Shown here: piece by piece, positions 1 through 7,605 of the stretch
Numbering within the stretch: the first letter of the stretch is position 1
How the letters are laid out: each line of letters starts with the position of its first letter
From: CAVPHV01 sp963704825
GTDB taxonomy: Bacteria; Actinomycetota; Acidimicrobiia; Spongiisociales; UBA5794
Assembly (NCBI GenBank): GCA_963704825.1
Contig: CAVPHV010000014.1
Location: forward strand, 434,001-498,000
Direction: 5' to 3'
Length of the DNA stretch: 64,000 bases
Notes under the pieces: model-generated
What the model saw: the letters and a program-made list of their open reading frames with translations, nothing else
Told to the model about the DNA's origin: nothing
The model's database searches: none
Program-made: the position numbers and the translations under genes

Positions 1-106
1 CGCGGCATGTTCCCTCTTTGTTAAGGGGGCGTTCACAGGGGCGTCAGGTGGGGGGGTCATGGTGAGGGCATGCGGTGGCAGAGGGTCACCGCCGAAGGGA
101 GTCTTC

Positions 107-1474
107 ATGACACGCAAGCTGCTTGTTCTGCTCGCGGCGGGGGCCATAGCAATGGTTCTCGTCGCACCGGCGGCATCGGCGTACAGCGCGCCGGGCCACT
201 CGACAGCGGTGTACGAGGTGACGATCACCAATCTGGCCGATGGTCAGCCGCTGTCGCCCGCCGTGGTTGCCACCCACCGGCCGGGGGTCCGTTTGTTCCG
301 CCAGGGACATCGCGCTTCTGACGCCATCGAGTCGATCGCAGAGAACGGTGACCAGTCGCTCGCCGTCGCCGCCTTGAAAGCGAGCGATCGGGTGACGGAC
401 GTGGTCGATGTGGGTGCGCCGCTGACGCGTGCCGGGACCACCGTCGGTGACTTCACCGATTCAGCGACGTTCAAGATCGAGGCCGGCCGTTGGGATCGGA
501 TCTCGTTTGCTTCGATGCTCATCTGCAGCAACGACGGATTCACCGGACTCGACGCCATCAAGCTGCCGAAGCGTGGCAGCGGCACGGTGACACACTATGC
601 GGCGGCATACGACGCCGGCACCGAGCGCAATACCGAGGTCAGCGAGGACATCGTTGATCCGTGTAGTGCACTGGGACCGGTGGCACTTCCCGGCGATCCG
701 GATGGCAACAACAACGACGGGATCAACACGCACGACCGGATCAGCATGCACAAGGGCGTGCGCGGCTCGGGAGAGCTTGGCCCTGAGCATGACTGGGATG
801 GTGCGATCGCAATGGTCGAGATCACCCTCGTCGGCGATGCGCCGAACGTCCATGACTACACCGTGACGCTGCAGAACCTGACCTATGGCCAGCCGTTGTC
901 GCCTGCCGTGGTCGCCACGCACAGCCCTCGCATGGGGATCTACGAACTTGGTGAACCGGCATCTGCCGACATCGAGGCGATCGCTGAGAACGGCGACAAC
1001 AGTGGAGCCGTGGCCTCACTGGGTGGCTCCGGTTGGGTGACCGACGTGGTCAACGCCGGTGTGCCGCTCACGCCCTATGGCACGACGGTTGCCGACTTCA
1101 CCGACTCGACCAAGTTCAACATCACCGCCCGCAAATGGGATCGTGTGTCCCTGGCGTCGATGCTGATCTGCACCAACGACGGCATTGTCGGGGCGGACAG
1201 TCTGCCCCTGCCGCGCTCCGGTTCGGCCACGTACTACCTGCTGGGGTACGACGCCGGGACCGAGATGAACACGGAACTGAGCGCCGACTTGGTTGATCCG
1301 TGCAGTGCCCTCGGACCGGTAGTCCTCGACGGCGACCCCAACGGGAACAACAACGACGGGATCGATACGTCCGACCCGATCGGGTTTCACCCCGGGATCG
1401 TCGTCTCCGGCGACCTGTTGGCGGCCCACGGATGGATGGGTCCGGTGCTGGCCCTGACCATCACTCGCAACTGA
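107..1474 (+). CDS. Exported protein with two tandem spondin-type domains
   Basis: I place the start at the ATG at 107, preceded by a GAAGGGAG ribosome site, rather than the upstream GTG/ATG codons, because it begins a clean signal peptide (MTRKLL, hydrophobic core, cleavage after APAASA near residue 25). The mature 430 residues are two copies of one domain of about 205 residues. Each opens with a strand and the motif GQPLSPAVVATH, then a (D/E)AIAENGD-like stretch, then LASMLICxNDG, and ends with an acidic NGNNNDGI(D/N)T loop that looks like a Ca-binding turn. This is the spondin_N pattern known from bacterial exported proteins. The role is probably extracellular adhesion or matrix binding; that is inferred from the family. 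Monocistronic, followed by a strong terminator at 1496. Confidence 0.8.
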   Translation: MTRKLLVLLAAGAIAMVLVAPAASAYSAPGHSTAVYEVTITNLADGQPLSPAVVATHRPGVRLFRQGHRASDAIESIAENGDQSLAVAALKASDRVTDVVDVGAPLTRAGTTVGDFTDSATFKIEAGRWDRISFASMLICSNDGFTGLDAIKLPKRGSGTVTHYAAAYDAGTERNTEVSEDIVDPCSALGPVALPGDPDGNNNDGINTHDRISMHKGVRGSGELGPEHDWDGAIAMVEITLVGDAPNVHDYTVTLQNLTYGQPLSPAVVATHSPRMGIYELGEPASADIEAIAENGDNSGAVASLGGSGWVTDVVNAGVPLTPYGTTVADFTDSTKFNITARKWDRVSLASMLICTNDGIVGADSLPLPRSGSATYYLLGYDAGTEMNTELSADLVDPCSALGPVVLDGDPNGNNNDGIDTSDPIGFHPGIVVSGDLLAAHGWMGPVLALTITRN

Positions 1475-1495
1475 CGCAACCACCGCTGCCAAAAG

Positions 1496-1527
1496 GAATG
1501 AGGGGCCGGAAAACCGGCCCCTCATTC
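1496..1527 (+). terminator. Intrinsic terminator after the spondin gene
   Basis: Perfect 14-bp inverted repeat (arms 1496-1509 and 1514-1527) closed by an AAAA loop, starting 21 nt after the stop codon at 1474. No clear U-run follows, as is common in high-GC actinobacteria. Confidence 0.8.
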
Positions 1528-1651
1528 GCGTGCTGCCTGTGGGATGGCGCCGGTGTGGAGTGGGTGAGATCGGCGCCCAGACAGCTGGTGTTGGTGGTAG
1601 GGCAGAGTTTAGGTTGCAGCGCGCAACTAGTTGGGCGCTTGGCCCACCAGA

Positions 1652-1687
1652 AAAAGGGAGGGCGGACCTTGCGGCCCGCCCTCCTTT
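1652..1687 (-). terminator. GC-rich hairpin, likely terminator of the leftward remnant
   Basis: Inverted repeat of about 12 bp with one bulge (AAAGGGAGGGCGG and CCGCCCTCCTTT). It lies 28 nt past the end of the leftward open frame at 1715, so it probably terminated that gene; it could work in both directions. Confidence 0.6.
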
Positions 1688-1714
1688 GTCGATCGTTTCT
1701 GTGGTGCGTCTTGT

Positions 1715-1981
1715 CTATCGTCCGTAGCTTCCCCGGCTGGCAAGTGCCTTCTGAAGTCCGGGGTGGTCGGCTCGTGCCGCCTGCATGGTGGCGGACGGTG
1801 CACCGGATTCTCCGCAGCCGATGAGCTCGTAGTCGACCCCGAGGTCGACGACCTCACGGCCCCGCCAGACGCACTCCACCGTGTTCTCCGACGTCATGGG
1901 CCACAGGAAGATGTCCGCGTCGGCATATTCGAAGTGCGGGAACCAGTCCTTGGCGATGCGCCAGCCGATCGTTTGTCGTCG
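1715..1981 (-). pseudogene. C-terminal fragment of an unrecognised gene
   Basis: A leftward frame is open from a TAG at 1982-1984 down to the stop at 1715. Its translation looks like true protein: it has segments such as GWRIAKDWFPHFEYADADIF and REVVDLGVDYELIGCGESG, and it is followed by a terminator. No ATG, GTG or TTG occurs before codon 29 (ATG at 1897), which falls inside the protein-like stretch. I therefore read it as the 3' end of a gene that lost its 5' part, although a 60-residue protein from 1897 is possible. I do not recognise the family. Confidence 0.4.
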
Positions 1982-2048
1982 CTATCGGTCGAATCGGCCT
2001 GATCGGGGTCGAGCGCGGATGATTGCGTGCCGCAACTACCCTGACCGC

Positions 2049-2507
2049 ATGGAGCCAACCCGCATCCAGATCGCCCCCGCCAAGATGCACGCATGGCGAA
2101 GCTTTCTCATGACCCATGCCGCGGTCATCGACGCTCTAGGCAAGGACCTGGAGTCTGCCGTCGGTCTGCCGCTCACCTGGTACGAGGTGCTGCTCTATCT
2201 GCGGGAATCCGATGATGATCGGCTCCGCATGCACGAACTGGCCGAGTCGCTACTGCTCAGCAGAAGTGCCGCCACGCGTTTTGTCGACCGAATGGAGGCG
2301 GCCGGTCTCGTTTCCCGAGAGAGCTGCGCCACCGATGGGCGGGGCACCTTCGTTGTGATGACAGACCACGGTCGGGACGTCTTTCGCCGGGCGGCGCCGG
2401 TGCACCTCGCCGGGATCGATCGCTACTTCGCCAGCAACATCACCACCGAAGAAGCCGGCGACATGGCGGAGTCGCTCCACCGGGTCCTCGATGGGCTGGG
2501 CAACTAG
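2049..2507 (+). CDS. MarR-family transcriptional regulator
   Basis: 152 residues, the usual MarR length. A winged-helix region covers roughly residues 40-110: LTWYEVLLYLRES, then MHELAESLLLSRSAATRFVDRMEAAGLV as recognition and wing-entry helices, then a GRGTFVVMTDHGRDV wing. The start is the ATG at 2049. A TACCCT hexamer ends 6 nt before it and there is no Shine-Dalgarno, so the transcript is probably leaderless; upstream in-frame starts would add low-complexity coding. The stop codon overlaps the stop of the convergent LOG-like gene. Ligand and targets cannot be told from the sequence; MarR proteins typically repress a neighbouring gene, but none here is an obvious target. Confidence 0.85.
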   Translation: MEPTRIQIAPAKMHAWRSFLMTHAAVIDALGKDLESAVGLPLTWYEVLLYLRESDDDRLRMHELAESLLLSRSAATRFVDRMEAAGLVSRESCATDGRGTFVVMTDHGRDVFRRAAPVHLAGIDRYFASNITTEEAGDMAESLHRVLDGLGN

Positions 2508-3055
2508 AAGTTGCGCAACGCGCGGCTCACTGCGACCACGGCGGCGTCGACATCGTCAACACAGGTGACCAGCGAGCCGTCGGTGGCCAGGACATGGGTC
2601 AGGTCGGCAACGATTCGGCGCCAGCGTTCCCCGACGGCGACCACCGGCTTGGCGATGTCGTCGGAGAACTGCGCCACGAACGCGACGTTCCAGGCCATCA
2701 CGAGTTCGGCAAGGGTTCCGATGCTGCCGTTGAGCGCGATAGCGCCATCGGCGCGGGCGAGCATGGCGTGGATGCGTTCGGTGAGTGTCGACGCGGGAAT
2801 TTCTTCAACGACGAACTCATTTGCTCCGATCCTTCCGGAGAACACATCCGGTGCCGTGTACCCAATGACATGGCCACCCGCCCCGGCCGCCCCGCGCGAC
2901 ACGGCCTCCATGACTCCGCCGTAGCCGCCGGTGGCAACGGCAAAGCCAGCCGCGGCGAGACCTGCCCCACAGCGGACCGCAGCGTCCCAGTCTGGATGGT
3001 TGCGAGGTGTCTGTGACGCGCCGAAGACGGCGATCACCGGTGAGTTGCCAGTCAT
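2504..3055 (-). CDS. LOG-like / TIGR00725-type nucleotide-binding protein
   Basis: 183 residues with the Rossmann-like fold of the LOG (lysine decarboxylase-like) superfamily: IAVFGASQTPR at the N-terminus, ATGGYGGVMEAVSRGA around residues 40-55, and NGSIGTLAELVMAW, the position of the PGGxGTxxE motif. The Gly-Thr and catalytic Glu remain, but Pro-Gly-Gly is replaced by Asn-Gly-Ser. Canonical LOG enzymes release cytokinin bases from nucleotides; this subfamily has no settled substrate. The ATG at 3055 overlaps the stop of the upstream membrane-protein gene as ATGA, so the two are translationally coupled. Confidence 0.75.
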   Translation of the reverse strand: MTGNSPVIAVFGASQTPRNHPDWDAAVRCGAGLAAAGFAVATGGYGGVMEAVSRGAAGAGGHVIGYTAPDVFSGRIGANEFVVEEIPASTLTERIHAMLARADGAIALNGSIGTLAELVMAWNVAFVAQFSDDIAKPVVAVGERWRRIVADLTHVLATDGSLVTCVDDVDAAVVAVSRALRNF

Positions 3056-3663
3056 AGACCCGGAAGATAGTTGTGGTCCGCGACGGACACAGCGTCGGCC
3101 GGAAGAGACGTTGGCTCCGCCCGGATTTCGGCCAGCATCACGAGGCAGCTTCCGGCAAGCATGAGGAAGGAGGCGATCGCCGCCAGGTTGGCGCGGCGAG
3201 CCGCATCCAATGTCTCTCCTCCGATCAGGGCGCCGATCAGCGTGGCCGCGATAAACCCAACGAGCCCGGCTGCGACCAGGATCTTGCGCATGTTCGGTTG
3301 GCGTCGGGCCGGGCTGTGGCGCACCCAGGTTGCGGCAAGGGTCGCAGCCGCGGTCCCGACGAGGTAGATCATGGGGCGGATCCATTCGTCGAAAGCGTCT
3401 CGAGCGCCGTCGACTCTGGCGAGCGACCCGCGTCCGTCGTCGACTGCGGCGAGTCGCCAATTGACGACGAGGAGGACAACGGCCGCCGCAGCAGCCAACC
3501 CGATCAGGATGAAAAGCACCGGCTTGAGGAGATGCCCCACGTCCCGCCCCGAGGGACGGCCGATCGGTTTGGTGCCGCGCGCCCTGAGCTCACGGCGTGA
3601 GACGTGAGTCGCCACCGTGGGTTGGAGGACGATGCCGGTCGGGGGCTCGGCGGAGGGTGCCAT
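3052..3663 (-). CDS. Four-helix membrane protein of unknown function
   Basis: 203 residues. A basic N-terminal region of about 45 residues precedes a hydrophobic helix (residues 48-68), an acidic loop, then three more helices (about 93-112, 127-147, 160-178) and a short hydrophilic tail. No family recognised. The stop overlaps the start of the LOG-like gene by four bases, so the pair is one operon. No catalytic motif is visible. Confidence 0.65.
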   Translation of the reverse strand: MAPSAEPPTGIVLQPTVATHVSRRELRARGTKPIGRPSGRDVGHLLKPVLFILIGLAAAAAVVLLVVNWRLAAVDDGRGSLARVDGARDAFDEWIRPMIYLVGTAAATLAATWVRHSPARRQPNMRKILVAAGLVGFIAATLIGALIGGETLDAARRANLAAIASFLMLAGSCLVMLAEIRAEPTSLPADAVSVADHNYLPGL

Positions 3664-3726
3664 GACTCCGCGACGTTACCTCGCGCCTGGTTGCCGTCGG
3701 GGAGATGGCGACACCATCGCCACGCG

Positions 3727-3754
3727 ACAGCGCCCCTGCGGGGAGGGGCGCTGT
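3727..3754 (-). terminator. Hairpin between two leftward genes
   Basis: Perfect 11-bp inverted repeat (3727-3737 and 3744-3754) with a 6-nt GC loop. It lies about 120 nt downstream of the leftward gene ending at 3876 and upstream of the gene starting at 3663. The rest of 3664-3875 shows nothing else I can support. Confidence 0.55.
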
Positions 3755-3875
3755 GCGGAGGAGCAGGACAGTTTGCTCTCCGCCGGATTGGCTCCGAGCG
3801 GGGAGCTGGTTCCCTGACTCAACACCAGCAACGCACCTGAAGCAGCAATCGTTCCCGAAACAAACCCAATGGGGA

Positions 3876-4343
3876 CTACTCGGCGGCAGTCTGGCGATTG
3901 TCCCCTGAGTCGTCGGAGGCAGCACGGTTCGCAGTGACCGCCGATTGGCCGGGCTCAACCGGTTCCGTGCGAGGCTCTCCGCAGCGAAGATGGACCTGGT
4001 TGAACTCTGCCTCGGCCGGCTCGATGCCCGCATCCACCTCGTAGTGAAGGACCCCGTTTGAGCACCCGGAGCGGACTGAGCCGTCCCGATGCCACACGCG
4101 CAGCTTCACCGAGGTCTGGACTCCCTCGCCACCGGGGATGTCGTTGAGGCCGAGGTCGGCTGCCTCTTCTTCGATGAGGTCCTCAATGCTTGGCGTGGCG
4201 TGCTCCGGCTCGAACTGCTGGATCTTCTTGTGCTGCTTCGCCATTGGCCTCTCATCGACCCACTCGTTGCGCTTGACGAACATCCGTCCGAGGGTGAAGG
4301 TGATTGCGACCACGACAATCAGAATCCCGATTCCAAGCTCCAT
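3876..4343 (-). CDS. Single-pass membrane protein with soluble Cys-containing domain
   Basis: 155 residues. An N-terminal hydrophobic helix (residues 3-19, MELGIGILIVVVAITFTLG) is followed by a basic, hydrophilic linker. A compact domain near residues 75-125 has KLRVWHRDGSVRSGCSNGV and FNQVHLRCGEPR, that is two cysteines about 30 residues apart. The tail is polar. The ATG at 4343 has a GGGGAG site 14 nt upstream. No family recognised. It sits 35 nt downstream of the manC stop in the opposite direction of reading order (both leftward, manC lies at lower coordinates), so it could be co-transcribed with manC neighbours only by read-through. Confidence 0.55.
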   Translation of the reverse strand: MELGIGILIVVVAITFTLGRMFVKRNEWVDERPMAKQHKKIQQFEPEHATPSIEDLIEEEAADLGLNDIPGGEGVQTSVKLRVWHRDGSVRSGCSNGVLHYEVDAGIEPAEAEFNQVHLRCGEPRTEPVEPGQSAVTANRAASDDSGDNRQTAAE

Positions 4344-4378
4344 CTCGTTGTCTGCTCCCCGTGCGCTCTCTTGTCCGG

Positions 4379-5764
4379 CTAGGCCTCTTGCCCTGCCATG
4401 CTGTTGATCGTCACTGCGATGATCTCGAGCTCCTCAGAGCCCGTGTTCTTTATGTGATAGCTGGTGTCCGTCGCCAGCGACAGGTGCCCACCGGGGGTGA
4501 CCTCTCGGCTGGAGTCGCCGTCGAGGACCACCGCGGCCCCGGCCATCACCACCAATTCTTCGGCAAGTGCACCGCTCGGCTGGAGTGTCAACTCCTCACC
4601 GGGTGCAACCACGAGTCGCCGCACCGCGCCGTTGGGTCCGGCGTCAAGACGTTGCTGTCGGCCCCATGACTGGGTTTCCGTGGCGGGTGTGATCACCTCG
4701 GTGCGTTGTGCCTCCTTGAGCTGATCCACCACGAGGCGAACGTCCTGGACCCGTGAACGTGGCGCGACCAGCACTGCATCGGGGGTTTCGACGATGACGA
4801 TGTCGGTGACATCTACCGCTGCGACCAGCCGGCTCTGTGCCCTGATGTACGAGCCCGCGACGTCGATGGCGATCACGTCACCTTGGATGACGTTGCCGGC
4901 ATCGTCCTTGTTTGCCACGTTCCACAGCGCCGCCCAGCTGCCGACATCGTTCCATCCTGCCGCCAGTGGTACGACAACGGCCTCGGAGGTGCGTTCCATC
5001 ACCGCGTAGTCGATCGAATCCGAGCGACACGCGGCGAACGCAGTCGGCTCCAGATGGAGGCCACCATCGAGTTGCCCGCCCTCCACGGCGGCGTCGGTGG
5101 CGGCGAGGATGTCCGGCCCATATTTCTCGAGTTCCTCGAGGAAGCGAGCGGCACGGAACATGAACATCCCGCTGTTCCAGTAGTAGTCACCGCTCTCCAC
5201 ATAGCGGGCGGCCGTTGCTGCGTCGGGCTTCTCGACGAATGCAGCCACTTCGTAGGCGTCGGATGCGACCCGGGCGCCGCGATGCACGTACCCGTAGCCG
5301 GTCTCGGCGTACTCGGGGAGAATCCCGAACGTCACCAGCTTGCCGGCGGCGGCCTGCATGGCGCCGGCGGCCATCGCACTTCGGAACGCGTCCTCGTCAC
5401 TGATCACGTGATCGGCCGGAAGAATCAGCAGAGTTGGATCGGCACCCGCTTTGGCTTCGATGAGCGCCGCGGCGGCGACCGCCGGTGCGGTGTTGCGGCC
5501 CATCGGCTCGAGGATGATGCGGGTGGGGTCGAAGGCGGCGTTGGCCAGTTCGCGGGCGACCAAGTGTTGGTGGAGGTGGCTGCAGACGACAACGGGGTTG
5601 TCGATGTCGGCAATACCGTCCAGCCGATCGATCGTCGCCCGCAGCATGGTGCGATCGTCAACCATGGCGAGGAGTTGCTTTGGCTCTGCGGAGCGCGAGA
5701 CCGGCCACAGCCGGGTACCACTTCCGCCCGAGAGGATGACAGGGACAATCGATGCAAAGCTCAT
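4379..5764 (-). CDS. manC: Mannose-1-phosphate guanylyltransferase (ManC/AlgA type) with a degenerate cupin domain
   Basis: 461 residues. It makes GDP-mannose from mannose-1-phosphate and GTP. The N-terminal nucleotidyltransferase domain shows VILSGGSGTRLWPVSR at residues 9-24, EPKQLL, EPMGRNTAPAVAAAAL, FVEKPD and YYWNSGMFMF, all diagnostic. The C-terminal region (from SWGRQQRLDAG) aligns with the type II phosphomannose isomerase cupin, but the metal-ligand motif QxHxxRxE reads LQPSGALAEE, so the histidine is absent; isomerase activity is doubtful. The ATG at 5764 is chosen because TACATT lies 7 nt upstream (leaderless pattern) and the glycine-rich motif follows at once. It is divergent from the PLP enzyme at 5871. 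Confidence 0.88.
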   Translation of the reverse strand: MSFASIVPVILSGGSGTRLWPVSRSAEPKQLLAMVDDRTMLRATIDRLDGIADIDNPVVVCSHLHQHLVARELANAAFDPTRIILEPMGRNTAPAVAAAALIEAKAGADPTLLILPADHVISDEDAFRSAMAAGAMQAAAGKLVTFGILPEYAETGYGYVHRGARVASDAYEVAAFVEKPDAATAARYVESGDYYWNSGMFMFRAARFLEELEKYGPDILAATDAAVEGGQLDGGLHLEPTAFAACRSDSIDYAVMERTSEAVVVPLAAGWNDVGSWAALWNVANKDDAGNVIQGDVIAIDVAGSYIRAQSRLVAAVDVTDIVIVETPDAVLVAPRSRVQDVRLVVDQLKEAQRTEVITPATETQSWGRQQRLDAGPNGAVRRLVVAPGEELTLQPSGALAEELVVMAGAAVVLDGDSSREVTPGGHLSLATDTSYHIKNTGSEELEIIAVTINSMAGQEA

Positions 5765-5870
5765 GGTTGCCAATGTATCGAGTTGTCGTGTCTGCGGCGA
5801 GTAACTGTGACAACAGGTCGTCGTTCGGGTCGCAGCGTCGTAGTCTGCAGCGGCACGTTGAGGAGGTGCC

Positions 5871-7130
5871 ATGTCCTTCGACCCAATGTTGGCCCGCATG
5901 CAGTTTCCCGCCCTGCGCCGTCGGGTAGATGGGCGGGCTGCGCTGTATCTCGATGGGCCGGGAGGAACCCAGGTACCGCGCACCGTCATTGACGCCATGG
6001 CCGGGTTCATGGAGGCCGGGGGAAGCAATCACGGCGGCCCATTCGTCACCAGCCGCGAGACCGACGCCACGGCGGCCGCGGCCCGCGAGGCCATGGCGGA
6101 CTTGTTCAACGCGGCGCGCCCGGAGGAGATCTCGTTCGGCCAGAACATGACGAGTATCACGTTGTCGGTGAGTCGGGCGTTGGCGCGCACCTGGGAGCCG
6201 GGAGACGAAATCGTGGTCACGAGACTCGACCACGACGCCAACGTATCGCCGTGGATGATCGCGGCGCGTGAAGCCGGGGCAACGGTGCGCAAGGTCGGAT
6301 TCGACGCCACCGCCGGTTGTTCCCTCGACCCAGCCGCCGTCGCGGCGGTTCTGGGGCCGAAGACGCGACTCGTGGCGGTCACCCACGCTTCCAACGCTCT
6401 CGGCACGATCGTCGATGTAGCCGCGGTCACCGCTGCGGCACATGAGGTCGGCGCGCTCGTCTACGTGGACGCGGTCCATTACGCCCCGCATGGTTCCATC
6501 GATGTCCAGGCAACGGGATGCGACTTCCTGGCGGCATCCTCCTACAAGTTCTTCGGGCCCCACACCGGCGTGCTCTACGGGCGGTACGAGCTTGCTGATC
6601 AACTGGAAGCGGTGAAGATTCGGCCGGCACCCGACGAACCGCCCGGCAAGTGGGAGACCGGTACGCAGAGCTTCGAGAGTCTGGCCGGTGTCGCTGCTGC
6701 AGTCGACTATCTCGCAGAGTTCGGGTCTGGGGTGAATCGGCGGGCCGCATTGCGATCAGCGATGGGGTCCACCCAGCAGTACGAGGAAGGGTTGAGTCGC
6801 CGGTTCCTCGACGGGATCGCAGGCGTCGAAGGTGTCACCCTCTACGGCCAAACGGGGCCGACCGGCCGAACGCCGACGTTTGCCGTCGCCGTCGAAGGTC
6901 TGAGCGCGGATGAAGTGGCGGGGCGGATGGGGGAGAAGGGCATCTTCGTCTGGGCGGGCCACTACTACGCCCTGGAGGTCATGTCTTCACTTGGTGTCCT
7001 CGACAGTGGCGGCTTGGTCAGAATCGGCTTCGTTCACTATTCGCTGCCCGAGGAAGTGGACATCGTCGTCGAAGGTTTGGCGAGATTGGCAGAGGGTCGA
7101 AGCTTGGACGACCTGCCGGATCTGGCATAG
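5871..7130 (+). CDS. Cysteine desulfurase-like PLP enzyme (class V aminotransferase fold)
   Basis: 419 residues, close to the TIGR01976-type NifS-like family. The ATG at 5871 follows a strong TTGAGGAGG site. PLP-binding features are visible: LYLDGPGGTQVP near residue 26, VYVDAVHYAPHG with Asp200 (pyridine nitrogen) and His203, and AASSYKFFGPH with the Schiff-base Lys226. The mobile Cys loop of true desulfurases cannot be assigned, so the reaction (desulfurase, selenocysteine lyase or another elimination) stays open. It stands alone, with no isc/suf genes nearby. Confidence 0.82.
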   Translation: MSFDPMLARMQFPALRRRVDGRAALYLDGPGGTQVPRTVIDAMAGFMEAGGSNHGGPFVTSRETDATAAAAREAMADLFNAARPEEISFGQNMTSITLSVSRALARTWEPGDEIVVTRLDHDANVSPWMIAAREAGATVRKVGFDATAGCSLDPAAVAAVLGPKTRLVAVTHASNALGTIVDVAAVTAAAHEVGALVYVDAVHYAPHGSIDVQATGCDFLAASSYKFFGPHTGVLYGRYELADQLEAVKIRPAPDEPPGKWETGTQSFESLAGVAAAVDYLAEFGSGVNRRAALRSAMGSTQQYEEGLSRRFLDGIAGVEGVTLYGQTGPTGRTPTFAVAVEGLSADEVAGRMGEKGIFVWAGHYYALEVMSSLGVLDSGGLVRIGFVHYSLPEEVDIVVEGLARLAEGRSLDDLPDLA

Positions 7131-7198
7131 GCGGCCGACACTCCGATGTCGAGCGGGTGTTGGGCGGGCTCGCCGGCTCGGGCCGCAGCCGATCCTCG

Positions 7199-7435
7199 TT
7201 AGTGATCCTGAGACCTACGACGCCCGACCTTGGTTCGACGCAGCGTCTCCATCTCGTCGACGACGCTGCGCTCTTTGGCGTCGCCGAGATGGGGAAGATT
7301 GGCGGAACGCCTGACGTAGCGGGAGGTGCCGAAGGTGCCGTCGTCCTCGAGAGCCGACCCCGGCAGCGCCACCGTGATGTCCTCGCGGACATCGATGGCG
7401 ATGAGGTGCTTACCGTCGGGTCGTCCGTCCGTCAT
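7199..7435 (-). CDS. Small hypothetical protein, basic C-terminus
   Basis: 78 residues from an ATG at 7435 with GGAGCGAGAGA upstream. The N-terminal half, KHLIAIDVREDITVALPGSA, looks like a short beta sheet; the C-terminal half is charged and predicted helical (HLGDAKERSVVDEMETLRR), ending in a basic KVGRRRSQDH tail. No family recognised. It ends 69 nt from the convergent PLP-enzyme stop. Protein-like composition and a plausible ribosome site support it, but only moderately. Confidence 0.5.
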   Translation of the reverse strand: MTDGRPDGKHLIAIDVREDITVALPGSALEDDGTFGTSRYVRRSANLPHLGDAKERSVVDEMETLRRTKVGRRRSQDH

Positions 7436-7605
7436 GCCGTCTCTCGCTCCGTAGAGTGCGCCCTGTGGCGACGCCAACATTCTCTGTTGCCATTATGGAC
7501 CCAAAGGCGCGGTAGTGGCAGGGTCATTCGAACCGGCACCAAAGGACTGCTCCCTCGACGGGGGACGAGAGGATTAGGTCGCTATCGCCTTTGCCGACAG
7601 AGTAC

